DNA of 64,000 nt from Nostoc sp. FACHB-110 (GCF_014697425.1 NZ_JACJRU010000029.1:27685-91684); one strand, 5' to 3'; numbered from the stretch's first letter, positions 9,154 to 19,000 are shown. Notes: a model not told the origin generated them from the sequence alone. A program made the numbers and translations.

Positions 9154-10629
9154 ATGAAAGCAATTATGGTAGTGGGGACAACATCCCACGCAGGGAAATC
9201 ACTGTTAACTACGGCTATTTGCCGTTTATTGGCACGGCGTGGCTGGCGAGTGGCTCCCTTTAAAGGACAAAACATGGCTTTAAATGCTTATGTCACAGCC
9301 AATGGGGGCGAAATTGGTTATGCACAGGCGGTACAAGCTTGGGCTTCAGGGGTGGTTCCTTGGGTAGAGATGAATCCGATTTTACTCAAACCCCAAGGTG
9401 ATATGACTTCTCAGGTCATTGTCAAAGGCAGACCCGTAGGTAAAGTTAAAGCCGCAGACTATTACGAACAATTTTTCGACCTTGGTTGGCGAGCCATAGA
9501 AGAATCTTTACAACATTTATCCACAGAATTTGACATTTTGGTTTGTGAAGGTGCAGGTAGTCCCGCAGAAATTAACTTAAAGCACCGTGATTTAACAAAT
9601 ATGCGGGTGGCAAAGTATTTAAATGCACCAACCATCTTGGTAGTGGATATCGACCGTGGCGGTGCTTTTGCCCATGTAGTCGGCACTTTAGAATTACTTG
9701 ACCCCGATGAACGGGATTTGATTAAAGGAATTGTAATTAACAAATTCCGTGGGCAGCGATCGCTTTTAGATTCGGGCATACAATGGCTAGAAGAACGCAC
9801 TAAAAAACCCGTAATTGGTGTATTACCTTATTTTCAAGAACTCTTTCCCGCCGAGGATTCTTTAGACTTACTAGAGCGCAAATCCCAAAAAAATCAAGCT
9901 GACCTGAATATAGTTGTCATCCGCTTACCTAGAATTGCTAATTTCACCGACTTTGACCCCTTAGAATCAGAACCATCCGTCTCCGTAAGGTATCTCAGTC
10001 CAAAACAAGATTTAGGACATCCAGATGCAGTCATTATCCCTGGGACAAAAACCACCATTGCCGACTTAATTCTCTTGCAGAAAAGTGGTATGGCAGAAGC
10101 AATCCAAAATTACGCCGCTTCTGGTGGTACAGTTTTAGGGATTTGCGGTGGCTACCAAATCTTAGGACAAATCATTGCTGACCCCGAAGGTATCGAAGGT
10201 CAAGCAGGTAGATTTCAAGGGTTGAATTTGTTACCCATCAGAACCGTCATTACCGGACAAAAAATTGCTCGTCAACGCCAAGTTAGCTCTAATTATCCCC
10301 AGATGGGCTTGCCAGTTACAGGTTTTGAAATTCATCAAGGGCGATCTCGCATCGAACAACCACCAGATAGTCAAGCGTATCAACCCCTATTTGATGATGT
10401 TAACCTAGGGTTGGTGGATAGCTGTCAATCAGTGTGGGGCACTTATCTGCACGGACTATTTGACAATGGCCCTTGGCGACGCGCTTGGTTAAATCGCTTG
10501 CGTCAACAGCGCGGTTTGAAATCCTTACCCACAGGTGTCGCCAACTACCGAGAACAGCGAGAACAAATCTTAGACTCGCTAGCTACAGAAGTAGAACGCC
10601 ATTTAGACTTAACACCATTTTTGTCGTAG
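9154..10629 (+). CDS. cobQ: cobyric acid synthase
   Basis: Glutamine-dependent amidotransferase that amidates side chains b, d, e and g of adenosylcobyrinic diamide in cobalamin synthesis. The N-terminal nucleotide-binding domain begins MVVGTTSHAGKSLLTT and KGQNMALNAYVT. The C-terminal class I-like glutaminase has the nucleophile Cys in VLGICGGYQILG (near residue 331) and the His-containing WGTYLHGLF. The 491-residue length is normal. The start is the ATG at 9154. The ferredoxin gene follows after 18 bases, suggesting cotranscription. Confidence 0.95.
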   Translation: MKAIMVVGTTSHAGKSLLTTAICRLLARRGWRVAPFKGQNMALNAYVTANGGEIGYAQAVQAWASGVVPWVEMNPILLKPQGDMTSQVIVKGRPVGKVKAADYYEQFFDLGWRAIEESLQHLSTEFDILVCEGAGSPAEINLKHRDLTNMRVAKYLNAPTILVVDIDRGGAFAHVVGTLELLDPDERDLIKGIVINKFRGQRSLLDSGIQWLEERTKKPVIGVLPYFQELFPAEDSLDLLERKSQKNQADLNIVVIRLPRIANFTDFDPLESEPSVSVRYLSPKQDLGHPDAVIIPGTKTTIADLILLQKSGMAEAIQNYAASGGTVLGICGGYQILGQIIADPEGIEGQAGRFQGLNLLPIRTVITGQKIARQRQVSSNYPQMGLPVTGFEIHQGRSRIEQPPDSQAYQPLFDDVNLGLVDSCQSVWGTYLHGLFDNGPWRRAWLNRLRQQRGLKSLPTGVANYREQREQILDSLATEVERHLDLTPFLS

Positions 10630-10647
10630 TTGTTAGCCAAAAATTTC

Positions 10648-10887
10648 ATGAGTGTTAGCGTTCGATTTTTGCCCGATGATATTGTCATCAATGCCGAAGT
10701 GGGAGAAGCACTCTTAGATGTCGCAGAACGCGCGGGAGTGTTTATTCCCACTGGCTGTTTGATGGGTTCTTGTCACGCCTGTACTGTAGAACTTGAAGAT
10801 GGCGATGTCATCCGTGCTTGTCTTTCGGCAGTACCGCCAACTGATGAGGAGTTGACAATACATTTATTTAGCGACCCAACTTGGTAG
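10648..10887 (+). CDS. 2Fe-2S ferredoxin
   Basis: Short plant-type ferredoxin of 79 residues from the ATG at 10648. Cluster ligands are Cys37, Cys42, Cys45 and Cys58 (CLMGSCHAC plus RAC), the usual C-x4-C-x2-C spacing but a short 12-residue gap to the fourth Cys, which sets it apart from photosynthetic PetF. A TTG at 10630 would add six residues but directly follows the cobQ stop without a ribosome site. It is probably cotranscribed with cobQ; a role in corrinoid reduction is only an inference from position. Confidence 0.85.
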   Translation: MSVSVRFLPDDIVINAEVGEALLDVAERAGVFIPTGCLMGSCHACTVELEDGDVIRACLSAVPPTDEELTIHLFSDPTW

Positions 10888-10982
10888 TTGGAATTTTTTC
10901 CAGATAAAGGTTTTCAAACCCATATTGCCGAAAATTAGACTTGTCCGAGAGAAGAGGTACTATCTTTGACTGCAACTTGGTA

Positions 10983-11600
10983 TCAATACCAATACTTGGG
11001 ATATGTTCTCTCGTGTGCCAAATTATTGAAGACCACAGCACAAAGTACCAAAATTATCGAACCTTCTAAGACAGGGGTTAAAAGAAATTGCCAAGATGCT
11101 TTGGTCATCATGACAACTAATGCAACTGCTCCGGAAGGAGGGTGTAAAGTTGCAGTAAGTTGCATCATCCCAATAGCAGTGGCTACAGCCATTCCCATTG
11201 CCCAAGGTTCTGAACCAAAAAGATGCAGAATAGTTAAGCTCACTAATGCTGCTACCAGATTACCACCAATTACATTTCGGGGTTGGGCTAAAGGACTCTC
11301 AGGTATACCAAAGATTAATACGCTAGTAGCACCAAAGGGAGCCATCAGCAAAGGAGAATTAGTTTTGACAGAAAGGTAAGCTGTTGCGGCTATTCCAATA
11401 AAACTACCGCACCAACTCCAAAAAATGTGTCTGTGGTGAGGTCTATCTAAACAAAATGAACGTTTAGTTCCACGTATTTTAAAGCAGTAGTTTTTCCATT
11501 TCTCCTGAACGTTTTGATGTTCAACCTCTCTAGATAGGTGGAATAAATTCGCCCTTTGGGTAAATAACCTTTCATAATTCTCCAAAGCTACTAAAACCAA
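10983..11600 (-). CDS. HPP family integral membrane protein
   Basis: Membrane protein with four to five hydrophobic segments in the C-terminal 150 residues and the family-defining LHPPSGAVAL motif near residue 153. HPP proteins in cyanobacteria and chloroplasts have been linked to nitrite transport, so a nitrite-related role is possible but not shown here. The N-terminal 50 residues are hydrophilic and basic. The start is uncertain: the reading frame opens at a TTG at 11600, and a later start is possible. Confidence 0.8.
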   Translation of the reverse strand: MVLVALENYERLFTQRANLFHLSREVEHQNVQEKWKNYCFKIRGTKRSFCLDRPHHRHIFWSWCGSFIGIAATAYLSVKTNSPLLMAPFGATSVLIFGIPESPLAQPRNVIGGNLVAALVSLTILHLFGSEPWAMGMAVATAIGMMQLTATLHPPSGAVALVVMMTKASWQFLLTPVLEGSIILVLCAVVFNNLAHERTYPKYWY

Positions 11601-11838
11601 CAGTCCTCAACACAAAAATATTCAGTGCTTTTATTGCCTTAGCTAATCTTTTTAGGCAATTAGCCAAAAAAAATCCCTACATTCTGTCAACTGCAAGCAA
11701 TTGGTATGTCAATGCTGATGCCAATGGAGCAGCAAATATAATTTCCAAAGTAGCGGCAACATTGCGGATTAACCTCAATGGAGTCAGTAGAGGCGCATTG
11801 ACTACGCCATTACGAGTTCATTTGTGGACTCTTACGAA

Positions 11839-11912
11839 TCCCCCGACTTTTTGTTTAAATGAGCGTTCGCGCAGCGTGTCGTTAGACAAGCGGAATTTAA
11901 ACAGTCGGGGGA
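11839..11912. repeat. inverted repeat carrying a GC-rich spacer
   Basis: TCCCCCGACT (11839-11848) and its complement AGTCGGGGGA (11903-11912) flank a second inverted pair (GTTTAAAT with ATTTAAAC) and a GC-rich core, GCGTTCGCGCAGCGTG. The core resembles a dispersed Nostocales repeat. It sits 64 bases upstream of the amidohydrolase in a 375-base gap that otherwise holds nothing I can identify. Confidence 0.6.
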
Positions 11913-11975
11913 GTGTCAATTGGCTATTCAAATGCTACTCATAAAATAGTTGAAAACTAGTGTTGAAGGAATATC

Positions 11976-13373
11976 GTGAACTTTACGATTCAAAATGTCT
12001 TAATTGCCACCGATGATGCGTACTCCACGACAGATGTACAGGTTGTAGATGGTAAAATTGTGGCGATCGCACCTCATCTGGATGTTAGAGGAACAGCTGT
12101 TAATGGTGAACACAAGCTGTTACTTCCGGGTTTTATTAACGCCCACACCCATTCTTCCGAAAAGTGGCAACGGGGCATTATTCCGCCTTTACCTTTAGAA
12201 TTATGGCTGGCGCATCTGTATGATTTTGCGCCTCTCGACACGGAAAAAGTCTATCTCAGCGCACTAGGTACGGCGGTAGAAACTTTACTTTCTGGGGGGA
12301 CGAGTGTAGTAGATCATTTAGTACTAATCCCCGGTGAAGAGTTAGAAACAATTGCGGCGGCGGTTCGTGCTTACCGGGAGGTGGGGATTCGAGCTTTTAT
12401 CGCCCCGTTAATTCAAGATGAATCTTTAACTGCGGGTATTCCTGCTGGGGAGAGTGAACGCAACCACGAACCGTATTTTCGCTCGACAGCTGAGACGCTG
12501 GCAATTATTGAGTCAGCAGTCAAACAATTTCATCGCCCAGATGAAGGGGTAAGTATTTTAGTTGCGCCTACGGGAATTCAGTTGTGTAGTGATGCGTTAT
12601 TTACTGGTTGCATTGAGTTGAGCGATCGCTATAATTTATGTCGTCACTCGCATTTACTGGAAACCAAAGCCCAAGAAAAACTCGCTCAAGAAAAGTATGG
12701 TTGTAGTGCTGTTGAACATCTTAAACGACTTGGTTATTTAGGCGATCGCACTTCTCTGGCCCATTGTGTTTGGTTAAATGATGCTGATATCGCAATTTTG
12801 GCTGAAACGCGCTCTACTGTTGTGCATAATCCTTTGAGCAATTTGCGTTTAGGTAGCGGGATTGCACCAATTTTAAAATATCGTCAAGCTGGGGTTAATG
12901 TCACTTTTGGTTGTGATGGTGCTTCCAGTAATGATTCTCAAGATTTATTAGAAGCTATCAAAATTGGTTCTATTCTGCACAACACCACAGAACGAGATTA
13001 TCAATATTGGATTACGCCCCGACAAGCTGTAGAAATGGCAGCATTAGGCGGTGCTAAAGGTTTAAATATGGCAGATAAAATTGGTTCGCTGACTGTCGGC
13101 AAACAAGCTGATTTAGTACTTTATGATTTGACCAGTTTATCGTTACTCCCGCGTACAGATCCTATCGGTTTGTTAGTTTTAGGAAGACCAACAAATGCTG
13201 TGCATAGTGTCTGGGTCAATGGCAAACAAATAGTAGCTGATGGTCAAGTTACAACTATTAATGTTGATGAATTACGACAAGAATTATTTCAGCGTAGTCA
13301 GTGGGATACTAAGCGCAAGTCACAAACTGTTGCAGAAATTGAGGCACATTATCGTCAGGTAATGGGTTTATAA
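11976..13373 (+). CDS. metal-dependent amidohydrolase (nucleobase/nucleoside deaminase type)
   Basis: Member of the ATZ/TRZ/guanine deaminase branch of the amidohydrolase superfamily. Metal and catalytic residues are visible: His57 and His59 in NAHTHS, His226 and Glu229 in HSHLLET, His263 in LAHCVW and Asp314 in FGCDGASSND. The 465-residue length fits cytosine, guanine or 5'-methylthioadenosine/S-adenosylhomocysteine deaminases, and the substrate cannot be fixed. The GTG start at 11976 is supported by a GAAGGA ribosome site. The nucleoside transporter at 14.8 kb makes a nucleobase-salvage role attractive, as an inference. Confidence 0.85.
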   Translation: MNFTIQNVLIATDDAYSTTDVQVVDGKIVAIAPHLDVRGTAVNGEHKLLLPGFINAHTHSSEKWQRGIIPPLPLELWLAHLYDFAPLDTEKVYLSALGTAVETLLSGGTSVVDHLVLIPGEELETIAAAVRAYREVGIRAFIAPLIQDESLTAGIPAGESERNHEPYFRSTAETLAIIESAVKQFHRPDEGVSILVAPTGIQLCSDALFTGCIELSDRYNLCRHSHLLETKAQEKLAQEKYGCSAVEHLKRLGYLGDRTSLAHCVWLNDADIAILAETRSTVVHNPLSNLRLGSGIAPILKYRQAGVNVTFGCDGASSNDSQDLLEAIKIGSILHNTTERDYQYWITPRQAVEMAALGGAKGLNMADKIGSLTVGKQADLVLYDLTSLSLLPRTDPIGLLVLGRPTNAVHSVWVNGKQIVADGQVTTINVDELRQELFQRSQWDTKRKSQTVAEIEAHYRQVMGL

Positions 13374-13381
13374 CGTCCAAA

Positions 13382-13412
13382 AAACACGGTGCTTTTTTCT
13401 CTGACCGTGTTT
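13382..13412 (+). terminator. hairpin after the amidohydrolase gene
   Basis: AAACACGGT (13382-13390) pairs with ACCGTGTTT (13404-13412), a 9-bp stem starting 9 bases after the stop at 13373. This is a likely transcription terminator. Confidence 0.6.
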
Positions 13413-13441
13413 ATCTTCTCTTAAATTAAATTTGTTGAATT

Positions 13442-14167
13442 ATGAATCAAGACAATAGCCAAAATAAAATCGACCAAGCGTCATCCGAAACGAATACTAA
13501 AAGTTATAAAAATTGGTGGGTTGAAATTATTTCTGTATTAACAATTGGCTATCTCATATTTAGCTTAATTAGTCCAATGTTGCTCAAACAAGAACAACAA
13601 CCAAGAAGGATAGAAGTTCCAGATATTATAATTATTGCCGTAGTTTTACTTTTTAACTCTAGCTTAATCAATAGATTAGAGGATTTTGGCATTTCTAAAG
13701 AAGGGGGAATTACAGCTAAATTTAGGGAACTTAAGCAAGAAGTTAATAAGCAGAAAAAAGAAATTGATGAATTGCAGGCACAACAGCTAGAACAACTAGA
13801 AAAACAACATAAAAATCTTGAAGAAATGCAAGCATTTATGTATAATTTCTTGCTAGGTGAAAAAGATTACGAGAAAATTGAGCAACTTCATCAGCATTGT
13901 GAAGCCAATAAAGATTATAACTTTTATGTTTCAGACAAAGTAGGTGATGAGTTAAGACGCTTACGGGATTTAAAATTAATTAATACAAATTTTGGTTATA
14001 TCAGCGATATAGTTAAAGCCAGTAATAATGGTAAGCAACCAATCGATTTAACTAAATATCTGCATGTGACGGATTTGGGTAAAAAGTTCTTAATGACTCG
14101 CACCCAGTTAAATTCTAGTAACCAGCAAGAAAAAACTAATTTCCCCCCAATTTCCCAAGCTGAATAG
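13442..14167 (+). CDS. membrane-anchored coiled-coil protein of unknown function
   Basis: 241 residues. After a polar start come two hydrophobic segments (about 27-50 and 60-78). A long charged coiled coil follows (about 95-140, rich in Glu, Lys and Gln, for example KQKKEIDELQAQQLEQLEKQ), then a globular C-terminal part that could be a small winged helix (VGDELRRLRDLKLI and YLHVTDLGKKFL). The topology suggests an inner-membrane anchor with a cytoplasmic coil. No family is recognised. It is monocistronic, behind the amidohydrolase terminator. Confidence 0.65.
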   Translation: MNQDNSQNKIDQASSETNTKSYKNWWVEIISVLTIGYLIFSLISPMLLKQEQQPRRIEVPDIIIIAVVLLFNSSLINRLEDFGISKEGGITAKFRELKQEVNKQKKEIDELQAQQLEQLEKQHKNLEEMQAFMYNFLLGEKDYEKIEQLHQHCEANKDYNFYVSDKVGDELRRLRDLKLINTNFGYISDIVKASNNGKQPIDLTKYLHVTDLGKKFLMTRTQLNSSNQQEKTNFPPISQAE

Positions 14168-14294
14168 ATGGATAAACGGGTTTAAAACCCCTACCAAATT
14201 GAAAATTTGGTAGTTATCAATCAGTGGCAGGTGAGAATCCCTAGCTGATAGTCTCCTAACGTTTTGATTCTGACGGATGTATTCTTGTTCAAGT

Positions 14295-14561
14295 TTATGA
14301 AGCTCGTTGGCGGAATAAACCTGTCATCGTGACGCCAGTAATTAACAACCCAACTAATCCTAAACCATTTAAAATTGGATAAATTTTCTCTAAGTGAATG
14401 ATTTCTAGGGTATGCAGTCCGAGTAAAAATTCACCTAGCTCATCTTGATGTAAGACTTCATGAGCTATGGTGTAACCCATACCAGTTAATACTGTCAGAA
14501 ATAAGGGTAAACATAAAATAATTGCGATTTGGCGATGATATCGCCGAAACATTCGATTCAT
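14295..14561 (-). CDS. small PepSY-associated-type membrane protein
   Basis: 88 residues with two transmembrane helices (about 11-33 and 61-82). The opening RRYHRQIAIILCLPLFLTVLTG and the end of helix two, GLLITGVTMTGL, are typical of single-unit PepSY-associated membrane proteins, which resemble fragments of PiuB/FecR-type reductases. The central loop carries His residues (HEVLHQ, LHTLEIIHLEK). A role in heme or iron handling is only suggested by the family. The start is an ATG at 14561. Confidence 0.7.
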   Translation of the reverse strand: MNRMFRRYHRQIAIILCLPLFLTVLTGMGYTIAHEVLHQDELGEFLLGLHTLEIIHLEKIYPILNGLGLVGLLITGVTMTGLFRQRAS

Positions 14562-14771
14562 AAATAGTTTTTGGGCAAGGTAAACTTTAGGGTATCAGGT
14601 TTAGCACAATTTTTAATCAGAAGTTTTATTACATCTGCTGGATTTTTAGATTTTATTTATATTTTAGAGATAAAAATTTATAATTTTTGGTAAATTAGCG
14701 ATCGCCATCTGCAATTACATTAATTAAGGATAAAAAACTCCAATTAGTTGCATTTTTATGTATGCTTTGTG

Positions 14772-14786
14772 ACTAAGTAACTTAGT
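14772..14786. promoter_or_regulatory. perfect palindrome upstream of nupC
   Basis: ACTAAGT-A-ACTTAGT, a perfect 15-base palindrome ending 21 bases before the transporter start. The position fits a repressor operator or a leader hairpin. The binding protein is unknown. Confidence 0.4.
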
Positions 14787-14807
14787 TGTCTATCTAAATC
14801 AGCCGAC

Positions 14808-16016
14808 ATGGAACGTGCTATTTCTGCTTTGGGGATTTTCGTTTTTTTAGGGATATCTTACGCTTTATCTTTTAACCGCCAAGCTGTGCGATGGCGAACA
14901 ATTGCATGGGGTTTGGGATTAGAATTTATTTTCGCGCTGTTAATTTTGAAAACACCTTGGGGTTTAAATATTTTTAAATATTTAGGAGATATTGTTAGTA
15001 ATTTTTTAGCTTTTTCGGATGTGGGTGCTAAATTTGTCTTTGGTGAAAATTTTAAAGAGCATTTATTCGCCTTTCAGGTCTTGCCCACAATTATCTTTTT
15101 TTCTGCCTTCATCAGTGTTTTGTACTACTACGGAATTCTGCAACGAATTGTTAATGTACTGGCCTGGGTGATGGTAAAGACAATGAAAACTTCTGGTGCT
15201 GAATCTTTATCTTGTGCAGGTAACATTTTTTTAGGGCCAACAGAAGCAGCATTGATGGTAAAACCTTATGTTGCCACTATGACGCAATCAGAACTTCATG
15301 CTGTGATGACAGGTGGTTTTGCTACTATTGCTGGGGGAGTTTTAGGTGCGTATCTTTCTTTTGGTATTCCTCCCGAACATCTGATTGCGGCCTTTTTTAT
15401 GACTGCACCGACATCGTTAGTTGTCTCCAAATTAATGTATCCAGAAACAGAAGTTTCGCAAACCGTAGGTAAAGTCACTTTAGATGTAGAGACTAATTAT
15501 GTTAATGCTATTGATGCTGCTACTACAGGCGCAATAGATGGTGTGAAATTAGCAGTGAATGTGGGGGTGATGATTATTGCTTTTTTAGGGTTACTAGCTG
15601 CGTTTAATGCCTTATTAGGATGGCTCGGTTCCCTAGTCAATTTGCCTCAATTATCATTACAATTTATCTTATCTTTGATTATGGCTCCTGTGGCCTGGTT
15701 AATGGGTGTACCTGGGAATGATTGCCGCCAAGTAGGAGCATTATTAGGGACAAAAACTATTTTAAATGAGTTTATTGCTTTTTTAGATTTAAAACAATTA
15801 ATCGCTAGTGGAGCAATTTCGCAACGAGCCATAATTATCTCTACTTACGCATTATGTAACTTTGCAAATATTGGCTCTATTGGTATCACAATTGGTGGTA
15901 TGACTGGTATGGCCCCCAACCGTCAGCATGATTTAGCGCGTTTTGGTGTTAGAACCATGATTGGGGGATTATTGGCAGGTTTTATCACCGCCTGTATTGC
16001 CGGAATGTTGGTTTGA
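14808..16016 (+). CDS. nupC: NupC-type concentrative nucleoside transporter
   Basis: Cation-coupled nucleoside uptake permease of the CNT family in the inner membrane. The 402 residues show about nine to ten hydrophobic segments and the expected order of CNT parts: N-terminal helices, a gate region (HAVMTGGFATIAGGVLGAYLS split across about 165-185), and the C-terminal NucC domain with GNDCRQVGALLG and ANIGSIGITIGGM. The ATG at 14808 gives a typical start. It is monocistronic, with a palindrome just upstream. Together with the amidohydrolase at 12 kb it suggests nucleoside salvage. Confidence 0.9.
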   Translation: MERAISALGIFVFLGISYALSFNRQAVRWRTIAWGLGLEFIFALLILKTPWGLNIFKYLGDIVSNFLAFSDVGAKFVFGENFKEHLFAFQVLPTIIFFSAFISVLYYYGILQRIVNVLAWVMVKTMKTSGAESLSCAGNIFLGPTEAALMVKPYVATMTQSELHAVMTGGFATIAGGVLGAYLSFGIPPEHLIAAFFMTAPTSLVVSKLMYPETEVSQTVGKVTLDVETNYVNAIDAATTGAIDGVKLAVNVGVMIIAFLGLLAAFNALLGWLGSLVNLPQLSLQFILSLIMAPVAWLMGVPGNDCRQVGALLGTKTILNEFIAFLDLKQLIASGAISQRAIIISTYALCNFANIGSIGITIGGMTGMAPNRQHDLARFGVRTMIGGLLAGFITACIAGMLV

Positions 16017-16114
16017 AATCTGGACAATTAGGGAACTTAAAATATATGGCTTTTGTTAATTTAGAAATATTGTCAAACAGAATTTAACTTGTAAATCTGT
16101 GCGGGTTCTACTTG

Positions 16115-16256
16115 TATAGCAATTCCTAGTTCCGTGAGGTACAAAAATAATGTTTTTAACGCAGAGAGACGCGAAGTCAAACGCAAAGTAACGCAGAGTT
16201 TTGCTCAATTTGACTAGTAATGTATCAAGTCAATCAAAAGATTAGGAAATGCTATA
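16115..16256. repeat. MITE-like element with TATAGC termini
   Basis: Begins TATAGCAATTCCTA and ends TAGGAAATGCTATA, imperfect terminal inverted repeats over about 14 bases, with the TA ends expected of IS630/Tc1-type insertion. The inside holds ACGCAGAG-type repeats. A shorter relative lies at 43780-43872. No transposase is encoded. Confidence 0.6.
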
Positions 16257-16269
16257 TATTTATCATCGC

Positions 16270-16722
16270 CTACGATTTATTTTTCCTTTTTTCAAAGTAG
16301 GCTAGTTTCCAGTTTTGTGGTTGTTTTAAATCATTTAAATGCCCTTGCATGATAATCCACAGGGCGATGCGTGTATTTAAATAGCCTCTAATTTTGGCAT
16401 TGTTCGGTTGTCCATCTATTTGTGGCGTTACAGTTTTCAAAGAGCCACAGTAAGTTTGATTGCCTGGAAGCGTTAGTGTGAAAAAACCGTCATTTTGATA
16501 ACCTTGGGGAATGAGGAATTTTCCATAGACATGATGTTGTCCTCGCCAAGGCTTGATGATGATTTTGACGGGATGGGCGTAGTATTTTGCGTGAGTTGAG
16601 TTAGCACTATATTGCCATTTATCGCAAGTTGTCACCGGAAATAATTCTGATAACAAAGAAAATCCCACTATACCCACCATTGTGAGATTAAATAGTAGGT
16701 AAACAATTTTATCTTTTCGCAC
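16270..16722 (-). CDS. single-pass membrane or exported protein of unknown function
   Basis: 150 residues. One N-terminal hydrophobic segment (about 7-27) acts as an anchor or uncleaved signal. The rest is a basic, beta-looking domain with two Cys (near 33 and 92) that could form a periplasmic disulfide. No family is recognised. It is monocistronic, convergent with the MITE-like repeat just downstream of its stop. Confidence 0.6.
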   Translation of the reverse strand: MRKDKIVYLLFNLTMVGIVGFSLLSELFPVTTCDKWQYSANSTHAKYYAHPVKIIIKPWRGQHHVYGKFLIPQGYQNDGFFTLTLPGNQTYCGSLKTVTPQIDGQPNNAKIRGYLNTRIALWIIMQGHLNDLKQPQNWKLAYFEKRKNKS

Positions 16723-16924
16723 GTATGAGATATTTAAACTACTATTGGCGGTTATATTTTAGCCGATTGACTAATAGAACGATCGCACATGACTCAGGCT
16801 CGCTAATTGCCGATTTTAAATAATTAGCGAAAAAATTGCCAAATATGAAAATTTATGCGCTAGTGCGGTAGCGATCGCTATCGTGTTGCTAGAATCCAGC
16901 CAAGAAACCTAGCGGCAATCAACA

Positions 16925-19000
16925 ATGGTCTCTACTACTGCACGCTTTTCAGATATTCAAAACCATTGGGCGCGCCCATTTATTGAAGCTTTAGCAGGGC
17001 GGCGCATTTTAAATGGCTATCCTAACGGAACTTTTCGCCCAGATAATTCAGTGACGCGTGCTGAGTTTGCGGCGATTATTGCGGCGGTGTTTAATGTACC
17101 TGTGAAACGCCAATATACTGCTTTTGTGGATGTTACAGCTAGCAACTGGGCAGCAAACGCCATTCAAAAAGCTTATGAAACAGGGTTTTTAGCTGGCTAT
17201 CCTGATAAATTTTTTCGCCCTAATAATCGCATTGCCAGGGGCGATGTTTTAGTTTCTCTGGTGAATGGTTTAGAGATTGCAGCTAAGATTCCGCCGGACT
17301 TACTCAATCAACTACCACAAATCTATCAAGATGCGGCTAATATTCCTAGTTATGCCGGAAATCAATTGGCGGTGGCGACTAGTGCAGGTTTAGTTGCTAA
17401 CTTCCCCAACATCAAGTTACTTAATTACCCGACAGCCGCGACTCGCGCTGATGTGGCGGTGATAGTTTATCAAGCTTTGGTTTATTTGGGCAATGTTCCC
17501 AAAATTACTTCTGTTTATTTGGTAGTACCACCCACAACTGCACCGACACCGACACCCATACCAACGCCTACACCAATTCCCACACCCATACCGACACCCA
17601 GTACTCCACCCAATACAGTCCAAGTCAGTCATATAAGGGAGTTTCGCGGGGCTTGGGTAGCTTCGGTTTGGAATAGTGATTGGCCTTCTAAAGCTGGACT
17701 GGCAACTGCCCAACAAAAATCAGAATTTTTAGAAATTGTCAACCAGTTGCAAGCGTTGAATTTTAACGCCTTAATTTTACAGGTACGTCCAGAAGGGGAT
17801 GCTTTGTATGCTTCGGAGTTAGAACCTTGGAGTGCTTGGATTACCGGAACTCAAGGTAAAGCCCCAGAACCATTTTATGATCCGTTGGAGTTTGCGATCG
17901 CTGAATGTCACAAACGTAATCTAGAAGTTCATGCTTGGTTTAACCCTTACCGCGCCAAAACTAGCATCAAAGGTTCAGCCAATGTTCGCCCTCACATCGC
18001 CGTCACTCATCCAGAGGTAGTTTACCAATGGGGCAATCAACTCTGGATGGATCCAGGTGCAAAAATTGTCCAAGATAGAGCTTATAATGTCATCCTCGAT
18101 GTGGTGCGTCGCTATGACATAGATGGTATTCACTTAGATGATTATTTCTATCCCTATCCTATTCAAGGTCAAACTTTTCCCGATAACAAAACCTACGCAG
18201 CTTATAAAGCCAATGGTGGTCAACTAAGTTTAGATGATTGGCGGCGAGAAAATGTCAATCAAATGGTACTGCGCCTTTCGGAAGGTATCAAGGCCACCAA
18301 ACCCTATGTCAATTTTGGTATTAGTCCTTTTGGTATTTATCGCCCTGGACAACCAACTGGAATTACAGGTTTAGATGCTTACAGCACACTGTATGCAGAT
18401 TCTAAGAAATGGTTAGAACAAGGCTGGATTGATTATATCGCCCCGCAACTATATTGGCGGATTGACCAAACCAAACAAAGTTATCCGGTATTGCTGAAAT
18501 GGTGGACAGAAGTTAATCCTAAGCAGCGACACATTTACGCCGGTAATAACATTGGACAGCTAGACGGTAAGGCCTGGAAAGACGATGAAATTGATAAGCA
18601 AGTGAAAATTTCTCGCAACCTTGCCAGCAGCTTATCATTGGGAAATATTTTCTTTAGTATGAGTGCTATCAATCAAAATCGCCAAGGTATTGCTGACCAG
18701 TTTAAAAATTCTCTTTATGTTAAACCTGCTTTAGTTCCTACTATGCCGTGGCGGAATACGACTCCCCCATCCCCACCAAAAGCCTTGCAATTTAAGGATG
18801 GGAAACTGAATTGGCAACTAGGAGATAGTCAACCTGTGCGTTCTTGGACACTTTATCGACAGACTGGCAACTCTTGGACACTCCAACGTATTTTATCTGC
18901 GGGTACTACTTTTGCAACTGTCCAACCAGGAACTTATGCGGTGTGTGCTGTTGATAAGTTTGCGAATGAGAGTTTAGGTGTGACTATTACAGTTAGTTGA
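16925..19000 (+). CDS. SLH-domain glycoside-hydrolase-like protein (GHL10/DUF187)
   Basis: 691-residue envelope protein. Two S-layer homology repeats lie at about 5-55 and 65-120, with a third weaker one near 130-190 (FSDIQNHWARPFIEAL, then FVDVTASNWAANAIQKA). A Thr/Pro linker follows (about 200-222), then a GHL10 TIM-barrel domain (about 230-560) with LQVRPEGDALY, HAWFNPYR and GIHLDDYFYPYP, where the Asp pair is a plausible active site. A C-terminal beta domain closes the protein. No classical signal peptide is evident at the ATG used, so an upstream start cannot be excluded. It probably binds or cleaves cell-wall polysaccharide. Confidence 0.88.
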   Translation: MVSTTARFSDIQNHWARPFIEALAGRRILNGYPNGTFRPDNSVTRAEFAAIIAAVFNVPVKRQYTAFVDVTASNWAANAIQKAYETGFLAGYPDKFFRPNNRIARGDVLVSLVNGLEIAAKIPPDLLNQLPQIYQDAANIPSYAGNQLAVATSAGLVANFPNIKLLNYPTAATRADVAVIVYQALVYLGNVPKITSVYLVVPPTTAPTPTPIPTPTPIPTPIPTPSTPPNTVQVSHIREFRGAWVASVWNSDWPSKAGLATAQQKSEFLEIVNQLQALNFNALILQVRPEGDALYASELEPWSAWITGTQGKAPEPFYDPLEFAIAECHKRNLEVHAWFNPYRAKTSIKGSANVRPHIAVTHPEVVYQWGNQLWMDPGAKIVQDRAYNVILDVVRRYDIDGIHLDDYFYPYPIQGQTFPDNKTYAAYKANGGQLSLDDWRRENVNQMVLRLSEGIKATKPYVNFGISPFGIYRPGQPTGITGLDAYSTLYADSKKWLEQGWIDYIAPQLYWRIDQTKQSYPVLLKWWTEVNPKQRHIYAGNNIGQLDGKAWKDDEIDKQVKISRNLASSLSLGNIFFSMSAINQNRQGIADQFKNSLYVKPALVPTMPWRNTTPPSPPKALQFKDGKLNWQLGDSQPVRSWTLYRQTGNSWTLQRILSAGTTFATVQPGTYAVCAVDKFANESLGVTITVS

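Noticed and set aside
11762..11944. Plus-strand 60-codon frame before the amidohydrolase
   Set aside because: It is formed by the inverted repeat at 11839-11912 and has no recognisable features.
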